Below are positions 16,452-25,140 of a stretch of DNA of 64,000 nt, in pieces (position 1 is the stretch's first letter; each line of letters begins with the position of its first letter). The notes under the pieces are model-generated. The model ran no database searches, was not told the origin of the DNA, and worked only from the letters and a program-made list of their open reading frames with translations. The stretch comes from Nocardia coubleae NBRC 108252 (GTDB lineage Bacteria; Actinomycetota; Actinomycetes; Mycobacteriales; Mycobacteriaceae): NCBI RefSeq assembly GCF_001612805.1, contig NZ_BDBD01000019.1, positions 124,001 through 188,000 of the forward strand. The letters run 5' to 3'. The translations under genes were made by a program, and so were the position numbers.

Positions 16452-16457
16452 TACCGT
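16452..16457 (+). promoter_or_regulatory. Candidate -10 box of the toxin operon
   Basis: TACCGT fits TANNNT and lies 39 bases before the first gene of the SseB-like/WXG/Rhs operon. No clear -35 is seen. Confidence 0.3.
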
Positions 16458-16496
16458 GGGTGCCTGATTTGTCCGAGGGGAGATCGGGGAGCGGAC

Positions 16497-16898
16497 ATGA
16501 CGATGGTCGAGGTCGATTCAGCGCGCCTGCGTTCGGAGATCGCCGCGTTCTATGCCGGGTTCGGCGTGCCGAACGCACTGACGGCGGCGTTCGACGCGTC
16601 GACGCTGCTGGTGCCCCTGGTCGGCCCTGAAGACCGGGTCTTCACGATGGAGTCCGGCGGGGTTGCGTGGTTGTGCGCATTCACGGGTCTGCCGGAGTAC
16701 GCGCGGTTCATGAGTGCCCGCGGTGTGGTCGCGGATCAGGAGTACCGGTTCCACACCTTCCTCGGTCGACGTTTGCGTGAGTTCGCCGAGGGGCAGCAGG
16801 AGCCGACCGGTGTGGCAGTCGACATGTCGGGTGCGGCGCCGATGGTATTCCCGCCGGTCGTGACGGAGGAACCATCGGCTGCTGGTGAGCGCCGCTGA
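16497..16898 (+). CDS. SseB-like domain protein of the toxin operon
   Basis: A 133-residue protein. The central LLVPLVGPEDRVFTMESGGV, AWLCAFTGLPEYARFMSARG pattern is that of the SseB N-terminal-like domain found beside type VII and polymorphic toxin genes. The ATG at 16497 follows a GGGGAG sequence; a second ATG six bases later is possible. The gene end and the next ATG overlap (TGATG, 16896-16900), pointing to coupling. It may be a chaperone or secretion accessory of the Rhs protein, which is inferred from context only. Confidence 0.65.
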   Translation: MTMVEVDSARLRSEIAAFYAGFGVPNALTAAFDASTLLVPLVGPEDRVFTMESGGVAWLCAFTGLPEYARFMSARGVVADQEYRFHTFLGRRLREFAEGQQEPTGVAVDMSGAAPMVFPPVVTEEPSAAGERR

Positions 16899-17518
16899 TG
16901 TCGGACCTGAATGTCGATCCGGCCCTGCTCACCCAGGCCGCGAACGGGATCAACACCATCGTCAGCGAGCTCAAAGAGTTCGGTATCGAGGAGACCGCTG
17001 CGACCGGGCGCGGGTTCGCGGAGCTGACGATGTCGGCGATGGAGGCAGGTAAGGCGAATGTGCAAGCCTCCTTCGAAACGTTCGCCGAACGCTGGTCGTG
17101 GGGTGTACGGGCGTTGGTGCAGTCGGGTAACGCGATCGCCGAAATTCTCGACTTGTCCGCAGGTCGTTACCACCTGATCGACGACCAGGTCTCTACTTCG
17201 TTCAAGCAGATGTTCACCCACCTCGCGGGGAATCCGCATCTGAGCAAAGCGGAGATCGAGGCGATGGACTGGGGCGAGGTGTTGTCGAACAACACCTGGA
17301 ATCTCGCCACCCAAGCCGACTACAGCGCGGATTCTTTCGGCACAGCGTTCTCGCATATGGGTGACAACGTCTCGACGTTGGGGCAGGTGGGCGAGTACCT
17401 GGTGTCCGGTGACACGCCTGATCAGAGCGGTTTGGGCAGCATGTTCCTGCCGGATACCGGTGTCGCGGCCAAGGTCGCAGAAATTCAGCAAGCAAAGCAA
17501 TCCGCCGGGGGGCAGTAG
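16898..17518 (+). CDS. WXG100/ESX-like helical protein of the toxin operon
   Basis: A 206-residue protein predicted to be mostly helical, with an N-terminal LTQAANGINTIVSELKEFGI helix and a FAERWSWGVRALVQSGNAIA segment. These resemble WXG100-like ESX proteins, although the turn motif is WSWG rather than WxG alone. The C-terminal half (SFGTAFSHMGDNVSTLGQVG) is not assignable. It starts one base inside the previous gene and is followed two bases later by the Rhs toxin gene. A role as secretion partner or adaptor of the toxin is inferred. Confidence 0.65.
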   Translation: MSDLNVDPALLTQAANGINTIVSELKEFGIEETAATGRGFAELTMSAMEAGKANVQASFETFAERWSWGVRALVQSGNAIAEILDLSAGRYHLIDDQVSTSFKQMFTHLAGNPHLSKAEIEAMDWGEVLSNNTWNLATQADYSADSFGTAFSHMGDNVSTLGQVGEYLVSGDTPDQSGLGSMFLPDTGVAAKVAEIQQAKQSAGGQ

Positions 17519-17520
17519 CT

Positions 17521-20500
17521 ATGGGTATCGGCGATTTCATCAATGATCTCGGTGACTCCATCGAAGAGGGTCTCGAGTCCGCGACCGAAAAGGTCGGTCA
17601 GGCCTACAACTCTGCGTTGGACACGTGGTCGGGCGCGGCGAAAGCTGTTGGTGCGGACGGGTTGTCGGAGTGGCTCGACGACGCGGGCGACAAGATCGTC
17701 GACGCCACCGGTGGCGCGGTGCCGGAGAAGGAGCTCGGCGAAACCACCGATCCGAAAGAGCTGATCCGCGGTGAGCCGGCCAAGATCCGAGAGGTTGCCG
17801 AACAACTCGGTCAGATCGGTACGGCGATAGACCAAACCGGTGACGCTCTCCGAAAGATCGATGTCTCCGACTGGACCGGTGACGCATCCACGGCATTCCA
17901 CGAGGAATTCGCCAAGCAGCCGAAGCTGTGGTGGGACGGCGCAGATGCGATGGGCAAGGCCAAGGGCGCCCTGGATGCCTGGGTGCACGAGGTCGAGGCC
18001 GCGCAAACCAAGGCCGCCGAGGCGATCGCGAAATGGCAAGCCGCCGACAACGAGGAACGCGATCGGAAAAACGAGTGGAACGCCAAGTCCGACGACGACC
18101 GCGAGGGTAAAAGCCTGACCGATACGTGGACCGCGATGCGCGACGAGGCACGTTCCATTCTCAACGGTGCTCGTACACAACGGGATAATGCGGCGAACAC
18201 GGCCGTCACGGCAATTACCGCCGCCACGGAGACCGCGCCGGAAGAGCCGCCTTTCCTGTCTCGTTGGGGAAGCAATTTCGAAGACCTCGGCGCGATGATG
18301 GAGCACGCTCAGGCAAATATCACGACCGGACTGCTGACCTCGCTGACCGGCCTGGTGCAATTCGTGCGGTCGATCAATCCGTTGGATCTGTACAACGCGA
18401 CGCACCCCGCCGAGTACATGTCGAAGATGTCGGACATGAGCACGGGGATGATCCTCGCGGCCGCAGACCCGAAAGCGACTGCCTCGGCAATGCTCGCCGG
18501 GTTCAAGGCAAATCCGACCGAGGCGTTGGGAGCCCTCACCGGTGATGCCCTGACGACCCTCGCGACGGGTGGCGCAGGCGGCGCCGCGAAGCTGACTGCC
18601 AGCACCGTGAACCGGGTCACCGATGTGGCGGATGCGGGCAACACCGCCCGCAGCGTCCTCGACAACGCCGCCGGTGCAGGCGGACGAAACGCGCCCGAGG
18701 CGCCGTCCGCGCCTGCCCAGTCGGTCGCCGATCCCCCGGACAATCCCTCCGCACCGGCAACGAACCCCGCGGCCACTGTCGGCGATCCACCGGCAGCCAA
18801 CCCGCCCGCCACGCCCGAAGCTCCCGCCGCGAACCCGGCGAGCACGTCTCCTGACGCGCCACCGACCAACCCAGCCGCGCAAGCGGGCGACCCGGCCCCC
18901 ACCAACCCCGACGGGCAATCGGGCGAGCCTGCTGTGGTGAACCCCGCTGACAACCCGTCGACCCTCACCGGCGATTCCACACCCGACAACAATGGTCCCG
19001 AGAGCGGGAAGCCGGAATCCCCGGCCTCGGCGTCACCGGACAACGATTCCTCCGAAAACGGGGCACCGAACACAAACACCACCGACGAATCCCTTTCGGG
19101 AAAACCAACTCCCGATTCCGAGGGTTCGGCGCCGGACCCCGAATCCGCGCCCGCCGCGTCACCGGACGGCGATTCCACCCCCACCAACGGCGACGCGACC
19201 GACCAGGACGGTGACAGGGCACCGGAGGCCAACCGCCCCGGTCACCCCGACGGCGACTCCTCCGGAGACACAGACCCGGGTAGTCACAGCGACACAACAG
19301 ACCAGCAGAACAACAACACCGATCCGAGAGTTCGTTCAGACCAGGACAATGGCGGTGCCGGTGAGCCCAGCGCGGGTAACACCGCGCAAGAGGACGGACC
19401 GGCCAGCAACAGTACCGACGAACAAACGCCCAAGGTCGGAGACCCGGTCAACCCCGCGACCGGCGAATTCCTCCTTCCACTTACCGACCTCGATCTGCCC
19501 GGCGTCCTTCGGTTGGTGTTGAAACGCGCCCACCATTCCAACTACCGCTTCGGCCGCTGGTTCGGCCCTTCTTGGTCGGCCACCTTGGACATGCGGGTGG
19601 TCGTCGAAGAGGATTGCGTCACGGTCGTATTCGAAGACGGCATGTTGCTGCCCTATCCACATGCCGAGGTCGGTGTCGGTGTCGAACCGATCACCGGTGG
19701 TCAACGCTGGAAACTCACTCGCACCGAAGCCGGTGGCTATCGGTTGTGGGATCCGGATCGGGAACTGGTGTGGCATTTCGCTCCCGAGCCCGTGCTCGGC
19801 GGCATCGACACGCTCCTCGGCAATTTCGCGATCTCCGCGATCACCGACCGTCACCACAACCGAGTCAGATTCCACTACAACAGTAATGGAGACCCGACCG
19901 AGGTCACCTCCTCCGGTGGCTACCGAGTACTTCTGGATACAGCCAACGGTCGCATCAACTCGATCACCGTGGCGGGCGAAGTCGACGGGATCGAAACGTT
20001 CACCCGTGTACGCGAATTCGGCTATGACAACGGTGAACTGACTGCGGAAACCAACGGAGTCGGCGGAACCATCCGCTACACCTACGACGAACACCACCGC
20101 ATGCTGTCGTGGACGGACTCCAACGGCAGCTGGGTCGTCAACATCTACGACGACGCAGGCCGCGTCATCACCCAGCGCGGCGCCGACGGTGTGTTCAACG
20201 CGGATTACGAATACCTCGAACTCGGTGACGGCACGGGTCGTCTCACCCGGCTCACCGACTCACGTGGAGGCGTCACAGGCTACGGATTCGACAACGACCT
20301 ACGCCTGCGAGACTTCCGCGCTGCCGACGGCGGGCGCCGTCATATCGACTACAACACCGCCCGTAAACCACTGAAGGTCACCGAACCCGACGGTGCGATC
20401 ACCCGCTACGAGTACACGGCCGACGGCGACGTAGCCAGAATCGTCCGCCCGGACGGCACCGACATCACCGTCGAATACGCCTACGCCAACCGTCCCACCG

Positions 20501-22944
20501 CCATAACCCAGCCCGACGGCACAACCGTGCATCGAGAGTGGGACAAGGCGGGCAATCTCGTCGCCGTCACCGATGCCGCAGGCGCACGCACCGAATACGC
20601 CCACCATCCCTGTGGTGCGGTCAGCGAAGTCCGCGATCCGGACGGCGCTGTCACCCGGATAGAAGTCGACGCCGCAGGCTTGCCGATCACCGTCACCGAC
20701 CCGTACGGCGCGACCACGGAAATCCGCCGCGACACCTTCGGCCGACCCGTCCGGGTCACCGACCCGTTGGGGCAGACCACCCACTACGAATGGACCGCCT
20801 CGGGTCGCCCCGCCCGGCGGATCGACCCCGACGGCTTCGCCGAAACCTGGACCTACGACGGCGAGAACAATCTCCTCACCCACACCGACCGCAACGGCGG
20901 CATCACTCGCTACACCTACGGCGGCTTCGACAAAGTCTCCACCCGCACCGACCCCGACGGCTCGACCACTCGTTACCTCTACAACACCGAACGCCAACTC
21001 ATCGCCGTCATCAACCCGCTCGGCCAACGCTGGACCTACGAATACGACCTCGCGGGCAGGCTCATCGCCGAAACCGACTACACCGGCGCCACCACCACAT
21101 ACACCCACACCATCACCGGCCGCGTCGCGACGGTCACGCCCGCCACCGGCGTCACCCGCCACCACCGCTACGACATCCTCGGCAATCTGACGTCTATCAC
21201 CGCCGACACCGGCGAATTCCTCTCCTACACCCACGACCCCGCGGGTCGCGTCCTCACCGCCGTCAACGGCACTGACGAAACCGTCACCCACACACTGCGA
21301 TTCACTTACACCCCCACCGGTCAGGTCGCCACCCAACAACTCGACGACCAACCACCGCTGGTCAACGACTACGACCACCGCGGCCGCCGCATCCGCCGCA
21401 CCACTCCCACCGGCTCCGTCACCACCTGGCGCCACAACACCCTCGGTCAGGTCACCGCCCTCCACGCGGACGACACCGAGATCTCGTTCAACCACGACCC
21501 CGCAGGTCGCCTCACCGGCTGGCGCGTCGGTGAAGTCCAAATCGACCGAACCTTCACACCCACCGGCAACATCGCCACCCAACAAGTCACCGGCTTCCCC
21601 GCCGAAGAATTCACCCTCGACCTCGGCGACTTCGGCCCTTCGACCGCAAACCGCCCCGCCCCCTTCACCATCCGCCGCGACGACTACACCTACCGCCCCG
21701 ACGGCTACCTCACCCACCACACCACCACCCGCCCCGACACACCTCCCACCCACGCCACCTACACCCTCGACCCCATCGGCCGGGTCAACACCATCACCCG
21801 CAACAACACCCTCACCGAAGCCTACGAATACGACCCCCTCTCCAACATCACCGCCAGCCTCCCCACCCCTTCCCCCACCCCCGCCGAACCAGCCGCCCCC
21901 CAGCGAATGGAAGGCCGCGAATACCACAACAACCTCCTCGTCCGAGACGGCCGCAACCACTACTACTACGACCCCGCCGGCCGCCTCATCCGCAAAGTAA
22001 CCACCCGAATCTCCCGCAAACCGGCCGTCTGGCACTACCGCTACAACGCCTTCGACCAACTCACCGATGTCTACACACCGGAGCGAGAGTGGTGGCAATA
22101 CGAGTACGACGCTTTAGCCCGCCGCATATCGAAAAGCAACTTTGCAGATAATGGCGCCTCGACACTTGCTCACGTCACCTTTACGAATGATGACGATTTA
22201 GTAATTGAACAGATAGCAGGCAAGGACTCCATAACACGTTGGCAGTATATTCCAGAAGAATATACATTATTGACTCAAACTAAATCACAACCCACAACAA
22301 GCGCGACCTCATCAGGGATTTCAATAACCCTCTCGGACCCCACAGGATCGCCCGACCAATTGATCGAGGCGTCCTCCGCGAATTCTACAGCCGTGGCGTA
22401 TCGCAGCCTGTGGGGAGTTACCAGTTGGGCCGGTGAAGATGTCCCGCCCCACGGCTTTCCTGGGCAGTTTTTCGATAACGAATCAGGACTCAAATACAAC
22501 CGGTTCCGAATGTACGATTCGCATGTCGGACGGTTCACCACGCTCGATCCGCTCGGCCTTGCACCTGCAGCAAATCCGAGCACCTACCCCCACAACCCGA
22601 CGATGTGGCAGGATCCACTAGGCCTCAATCCAGACTACCGCCAGCCGACGTACGGCAACGGTGGCCACATTGATAATATATCCGCAAGCGAGGCCCAAAG
22701 AATTCAGAATGCCGCAAACTTGAGAGGCGTCGAGATTAGCGTAGTAGGCAGCAGGGCAGCTGGTACGTCACACGGGTACTCGGATTGGGACTACGTGATA
22801 TCCGACATCAATTCGAGGACCCGCAGCAGAATCCAAGGTTCATTACCACAGGGCCCACACGAGCTTGGCGCCGGGCGTCGAATAGACATATTCACCGGTC
22901 GCCTCGTCGACGGCGAGCCCTACATCACCTTCTACCCGAATTGA
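17521..22944 (+). CDS. Rhs-repeat polymorphic toxin with a nucleotidyltransferase-like tip
   Basis: An 1807-residue protein. Residues 1-310 are helical and carry a WXG-like turn (DVSDWTGDASTAFHEEF, near residue 118), probably the type VII secretion signal region. Residues 385-640 are a Pro/Asp/Ser-rich linker with recurrent NPA and GDPP units. A DUF6531-like start (GDPVNPATGEF) lies near 640. YD repeats follow to about 1600, then the Rhs core ends YDSHVGRFTTLDPLGL (1665-1680) and a second DPLGL near 1698. The last 105 residues are the tip. They contain GSRAAG (1743-1748), SDWDY (D1755, D1757) and RIDIF (D1789), the glycine-serine and three-acid pattern of nucleotidyltransferases. Such tips could nucleotidylate RNA or protein. 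Base composition drops from about 22,110 onward. Confidence 0.88.
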   Translation: MGIGDFINDLGDSIEEGLESATEKVGQAYNSALDTWSGAAKAVGADGLSEWLDDAGDKIVDATGGAVPEKELGETTDPKELIRGEPAKIREVAEQLGQIGTAIDQTGDALRKIDVSDWTGDASTAFHEEFAKQPKLWWDGADAMGKAKGALDAWVHEVEAAQTKAAEAIAKWQAADNEERDRKNEWNAKSDDDREGKSLTDTWTAMRDEARSILNGARTQRDNAANTAVTAITAATETAPEEPPFLSRWGSNFEDLGAMMEHAQANITTGLLTSLTGLVQFVRSINPLDLYNATHPAEYMSKMSDMSTGMILAAADPKATASAMLAGFKANPTEALGALTGDALTTLATGGAGGAAKLTASTVNRVTDVADAGNTARSVLDNAAGAGGRNAPEAPSAPAQSVADPPDNPSAPATNPAATVGDPPAANPPATPEAPAANPASTSPDAPPTNPAAQAGDPAPTNPDGQSGEPAVVNPADNPSTLTGDSTPDNNGPESGKPESPASASPDNDSSENGAPNTNTTDESLSGKPTPDSEGSAPDPESAPAASPDGDSTPTNGDATDQDGDRAPEANRPGHPDGDSSGDTDPGSHSDTTDQQNNNTDPRVRSDQDNGGAGEPSAGNTAQEDGPASNSTDEQTPKVGDPVNPATGEFLLPLTDLDLPGVLRLVLKRAHHSNYRFGRWFGPSWSATLDMRVVVEEDCVTVVFEDGMLLPYPHAEVGVGVEPITGGQRWKLTRTEAGGYRLWDPDRELVWHFAPEPVLGGIDTLLGNFAISAITDRHHNRVRFHYNSNGDPTEVTSSGGYRVLLDTANGRINSITVAGEVDGIETFTRVREFGYDNGELTAETNGVGGTIRYTYDEHHRMLSWTDSNGSWVVNIYDDAGRVITQRGADGVFNADYEYLELGDGTGRLTRLTDSRGGVTGYGFDNDLRLRDFRAADGGRRHIDYNTARKPLKVTEPDGAITRYEYTADGDVARIVRPDGTDITVEYAYANRPTAITQPDGTTVHREWDKAGNLVAVTDAAGARTEYAHHPCGAVSEVRDPDGAVTRIEVDAAGLPITVTDPYGATTEIRRDTFGRPVRVTDPLGQTTHYEWTASGRPARRIDPDGFAETWTYDGENNLLTHTDRNGGITRYTYGGFDKVSTRTDPDGSTTRYLYNTERQLIAVINPLGQRWTYEYDLAGRLIAETDYTGATTTYTHTITGRVATVTPATGVTRHHRYDILGNLTSITADTGEFLSYTHDPAGRVLTAVNGTDETVTHTLRFTYTPTGQVATQQLDDQPPLVNDYDHRGRRIRRTTPTGSVTTWRHNTLGQVTALHADDTEISFNHDPAGRLTGWRVGEVQIDRTFTPTGNIATQQVTGFPAEEFTLDLGDFGPSTANRPAPFTIRRDDYTYRPDGYLTHHTTTRPDTPPTHATYTLDPIGRVNTITRNNTLTEAYEYDPLSNITASLPTPSPTPAEPAAPQRMEGREYHNNLLVRDGRNHYYYDPAGRLIRKVTTRISRKPAVWHYRYNAFDQLTDVYTPEREWWQYEYDALARRISKSNFADNGASTLAHVTFTNDDDLVIEQIAGKDSITRWQYIPEEYTLLTQTKSQPTTSATSSGISITLSDPTGSPDQLIEASSANSTAVAYRSLWGVTSWAGEDVPPHGFPGQFFDNESGLKYNRFRMYDSHVGRFTTLDPLGLAPAANPSTYPHNPTMWQDPLGLNPDYRQPTYGNGGHIDNISASEAQRIQNAANLRGVEISVVGSRAAGTSHGYSDWDYVISDINSRTRSRIQGSLPQGPHELGAGRRIDIFTGRLVDGEPYITFYPN

Positions 22945-22950
22945 GGAATA

Positions 22951-23226
22951 ATGGAACACACCGCTGAAGTGCTCGAAACGCAGGGTGACTACTCATTGAT
23001 CAGATGGAGTGGTCGAAAATTTCCCGGGCTATTGATGCAGGGTGATACATTGAGCATCCTGGTTTCCGACGCTCGCGAACTTGAGGAACTTATCGACGCA
23101 GGCGATTTGGAAGAAGCCCGCGCTGCCGCACATGAGCTTCTGAGGAGCCTTTCGGTAATGCAAAGGTCATACGAAGAGATGATGAAGCTTGCGGGAGTGA
23201 AACTTCCGTATGCACCCCATTCGTGA
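22951..23226 (+). CDS. Candidate immunity protein for the Rhs tip
   Basis: A 91-residue acidic, cytoplasmic protein. It begins with a strand-rich half containing RWSGRKFPGLLMQGDTLSIL, followed by helices (ELEELIDAGDLEEARAAAHE). The GRxFPGxxxQGD motif recalls the DUF6959-type small proteins found after toxin genes; that link is from memory and uncertain. It starts six bases after the toxin stop, with GAGGA in the gap, and shares the lower GC content of the tip. This is the standard position and size for a cognate immunity gene. Confidence 0.7.
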   Translation: MEHTAEVLETQGDYSLIRWSGRKFPGLLMQGDTLSILVSDARELEELIDAGDLEEARAAAHELLRSLSVMQRSYEEMMKLAGVKLPYAPHS

Positions 23227-23321
23227 TCGCGCGTGGCTGTCTTCAAATTGGCCGGCGGCAGCCAATAGGATGCACGAATATATTCCGTGAGGCTGGCGCA
23301 GGTCCGCTTGGCTAAGAGCCG

Positions 23322-24116
23322 CTATCGGGTTCGGTTGCTGAGTCGTCGCCAACAGATCAGTGCCGCACCGAGATTCAGGAATCCGTAGTGGATGTCGATG
23401 CGGCGTTCCCATCGGACGGCCAGGCGCCGGTACTGGGTAAAGTAGGGAGAAGGTCTGCTCCATGATCCAGCGGTCGGTAGTGACCTTGTCGCTTGTTCCG
23501 CGGCGGGGAACGTAGCAGGTGATGCCGAATCGCCGCAGCTCGGTGCACACGCTGGGGTGGTCCTAGCCCTTTTTGCCGATGAGGGTCTTGATCCGGCGGC
23601 GCGGTGGCACTGGCCGTCCACGCAAGGGGAACCCGATCGAGCAAGGACGAGAGCATCAGGTGGTCGTTGACATTGGCCGCAGAGAGTTCGACAACGAGCG
23701 GAAACCCTTTCTTCAGGTCAGAAGGTGATTCTTCGAACCGGTCTTGGCACGGCCTACCGGGCTAGGCCCGGTCGCGGAGCCCCTTTTCCGCCTGCACGTG
23801 CGAGCCATCAATCATGACCCGGTGAAGTCGATCAACCCGGCGGCGTTGCTGTGGTCCAAGACCGATTGGTGCATCGCCTCGAAGGCACCGGCAGCTTGCC
23901 AGTCCCGAACCTGCGCCAACACGTCCTCCCGGACCCGAACTCGAGTTCGTGGGGCAGGTCTTCCCACCCGATCCCGGTGAACCACACGAACAGGACCCCC
24001 TGGAACACCAGCCTCGGGTCATGCTGAGCCAGGCCCGGTGTCCCTGCCGGTTTCACCAGTAGTAGCGGTTCGATAACCGCCCACAACTCATCATTCACGA
24101 TCCACGGCGGCATCAC
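23322..24116 (-). pseudogene. Decayed IS5-family DDE transposase
   Basis: Read on the minus strand, the N-terminal part (GTG at 24116 or ATG at 24113; PPWIVNDELWAVIEPLLLVK, VLFVWFTGIGWEDLPHELEF, GSGRTCWRRF) is typical of IS5-family transposases. The downstream parts lie in other frames: GLIDFT then a stop, DGSHVQAEKGL, CTELRRFGITCYVPRRG and the end RLAVRWERRIDIHYGFLNLG near 23,380. At least three frame changes and internal stops are visible, so it cannot make a full transposase. No convincing terminal inverted repeats were found by eye. Confidence 0.85.
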
Positions 24117-24233
24117 AGCAAAACACTCTGTACCACAGTATGTCTCACCCTACCCGACCGAACCCGTCAGGAGCTCTAAGGGTTGGCCCGCAAGTCTGGG
24201 TTGGCGAGGTCGGGTGAGGCTGGTGGTCGGAGC

Positions 24234-24560
24234 TCAGTGGGCGAGGTTGGCCAGAGTGGCTGCCCCGGCCATCGCGACCGCGACCCCGGCGCCGCGTAAG
24301 CGGCAGTACCGCAGGATCTTGCAGGTCTTCATACGGGCGAAGGCCTGTTCGATACGGGCGCGGACCTTGCGGTGGGACATGTTTGTGGGCGTTGTTTCCA
24401 TTCCGGAGGTCGACACCGGGTGAGCGGCGGTGCGACCTGATCAGCTCGGTGCCCTGATAACCGCCATCAGCGATCACCACAGTGTTGCGGCAGGCGTGAG
24501 CCGCGCCGGACTCGATCCAGTGTGGGAGCTGGGTCGGCGCCAGCGCCAGGAGGCCCGGCG
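24234..24560 (-). pseudogene. C-terminal remnant of a second DDE transposase
   Basis: On the minus strand VVIADGGYQGTELIRSHRR, containing a DDE-type aspartate, lies in one frame. The continuation SHRKVRARIEQAFARMKTCK and GAGVAVAMAGAATLANLAH lies in another, so a frameshift separates them. The N-terminal half is missing: the similarity ends at about 24,560, a few bases before the marR stop codon. This is typical of an IS remnant of the DDE_Tnp_4 kind. Confidence 0.75.
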
Positions 24561-24565
24561 AGATA

Positions 24566-25033
24566 TCACTCCCCGATGGCGGTTGCTGACGGGTTGGTTG
24601 CGTCGCGGAGGATGCGGAGGGTGGTGGTCAGGGCGTCGAGTTGAGTGGGGGTGAGTACGTCGATGAGCCAGGTGTCGAGGGCTGACAGGTAGTCGGGGAG
24701 GACTTCTTCGAGGCGGTGGAGGCCGGTGGGGGTGAGGGATGCGTAGGCGATGCGGCGGTCGGTGGGGTCTAGTTGGCGTTCGACGAGGTCGGATTTTGTC
24801 AGGCGGTCGACCAGGCGGGTGACTCCGCTGGTGGAGAGTTCGGTTTGGGCTGCCAAGTCGGACATGCGTAGGCGGCGGTTGGGGGATCGGCTCAGGCGGA
24901 GAAGGGCGTTGAGGTCGAGGCCGGACAGGCCGTGGGCGTGCCAGGTGGGTTCGAGCTTTGCGATGAGTCCGCTGTGTGCCTCGAAGAGCAGGCCGGAGAT
25001 GGTCAGCCGGGGGTCGTCGAACAGTTCGGACAT
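24566..25033 (-). CDS. MarR family winged-helix regulator
   Basis: A 155-residue regulator starting MSELFDDPRLTISGLLFEAH. The winged helix comprises LDLNALLRLSRSPNRRLRMS, DLAAQTELSTSGVTRLVDRL and the wing with DPTDRRIAYASLTPTG, where the DRR pair is the family hallmark. Helical ends form the dimer interface. It is divergent from the SGNH hydrolase gene and probably controls it and itself. A TAGGGT box seven bases before the ATG suggests a leaderless transcript. Its 3' end is duplicated at 16332-16407. Confidence 0.9.
   Translation of the reverse strand: MSELFDDPRLTISGLLFEAHSGLIAKLEPTWHAHGLSGLDLNALLRLSRSPNRRLRMSDLAAQTELSTSGVTRLVDRLTKSDLVERQLDPTDRRIAYASLTPTGLHRLEEVLPDYLSALDTWLIDVLTPTQLDALTTTLRILRDATNPSATAIGE
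24579..24654 (-). repeat. Right copy of the 76-bp direct repeat (marR 3' end)
   Basis: This is the intact counterpart of 16332-16407 in the same orientation, with about six differences in 76 bases. Together they bracket the Rhs toxin operon and the transposase remnants. Confidence 0.8.
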
Positions 25034-25040
25034 GTGAAGC

Positions 25041-25046
25041 ACCCTA
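25041..25046 (-). promoter_or_regulatory. -10 box of a probable leaderless marR promoter
   Basis: On the minus strand TAGGGT is followed by seven bases and the ATG at 25033, without any ribosome-binding sequence. Confidence 0.5.
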
Positions 25047-25100
25047 GTCGATGTTTGCCGTGAGGATTGTTGACATGAGGAATATCTCCGAGTAGACCTA

Positions 25101-25110
25101 TGCGTACGCA
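25101..25110 (+). promoter_or_regulatory. TGCGTACGCA palindrome, likely MarR operator
   Basis: A perfect ten-base palindrome in the 107-base divergent gap between marR and the hydrolase. It is framed by the complementary pair GGAATAT (25079-25085) and ATATTCC (25111-25117). Either could be the MarR site. Confidence 0.45.
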
Positions 25111-25140
25111 ATATTCCGCGCAGCAAGTATCGGAGTGGTC

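Noticed and set aside
20299..22098. 599-codon minus-strand frame opposite the Rhs repeats
   Set aside because: Gly/Val-rich antisense of the YD repeats; no domain and no start signal.
23246..24180. Terminal inverted repeats of the IS5-type remnant
   Set aside because: Stretches such as GGCTAAGAGCC and GAGCTCTAAGG look faintly related, but I could not align them as convincing ends.
23227..24565. CRISPR array or phage integrase near the island edge
   Set aside because: No regularly spaced repeats and no integrase motifs were seen; the region is explained by two transposase remnants.
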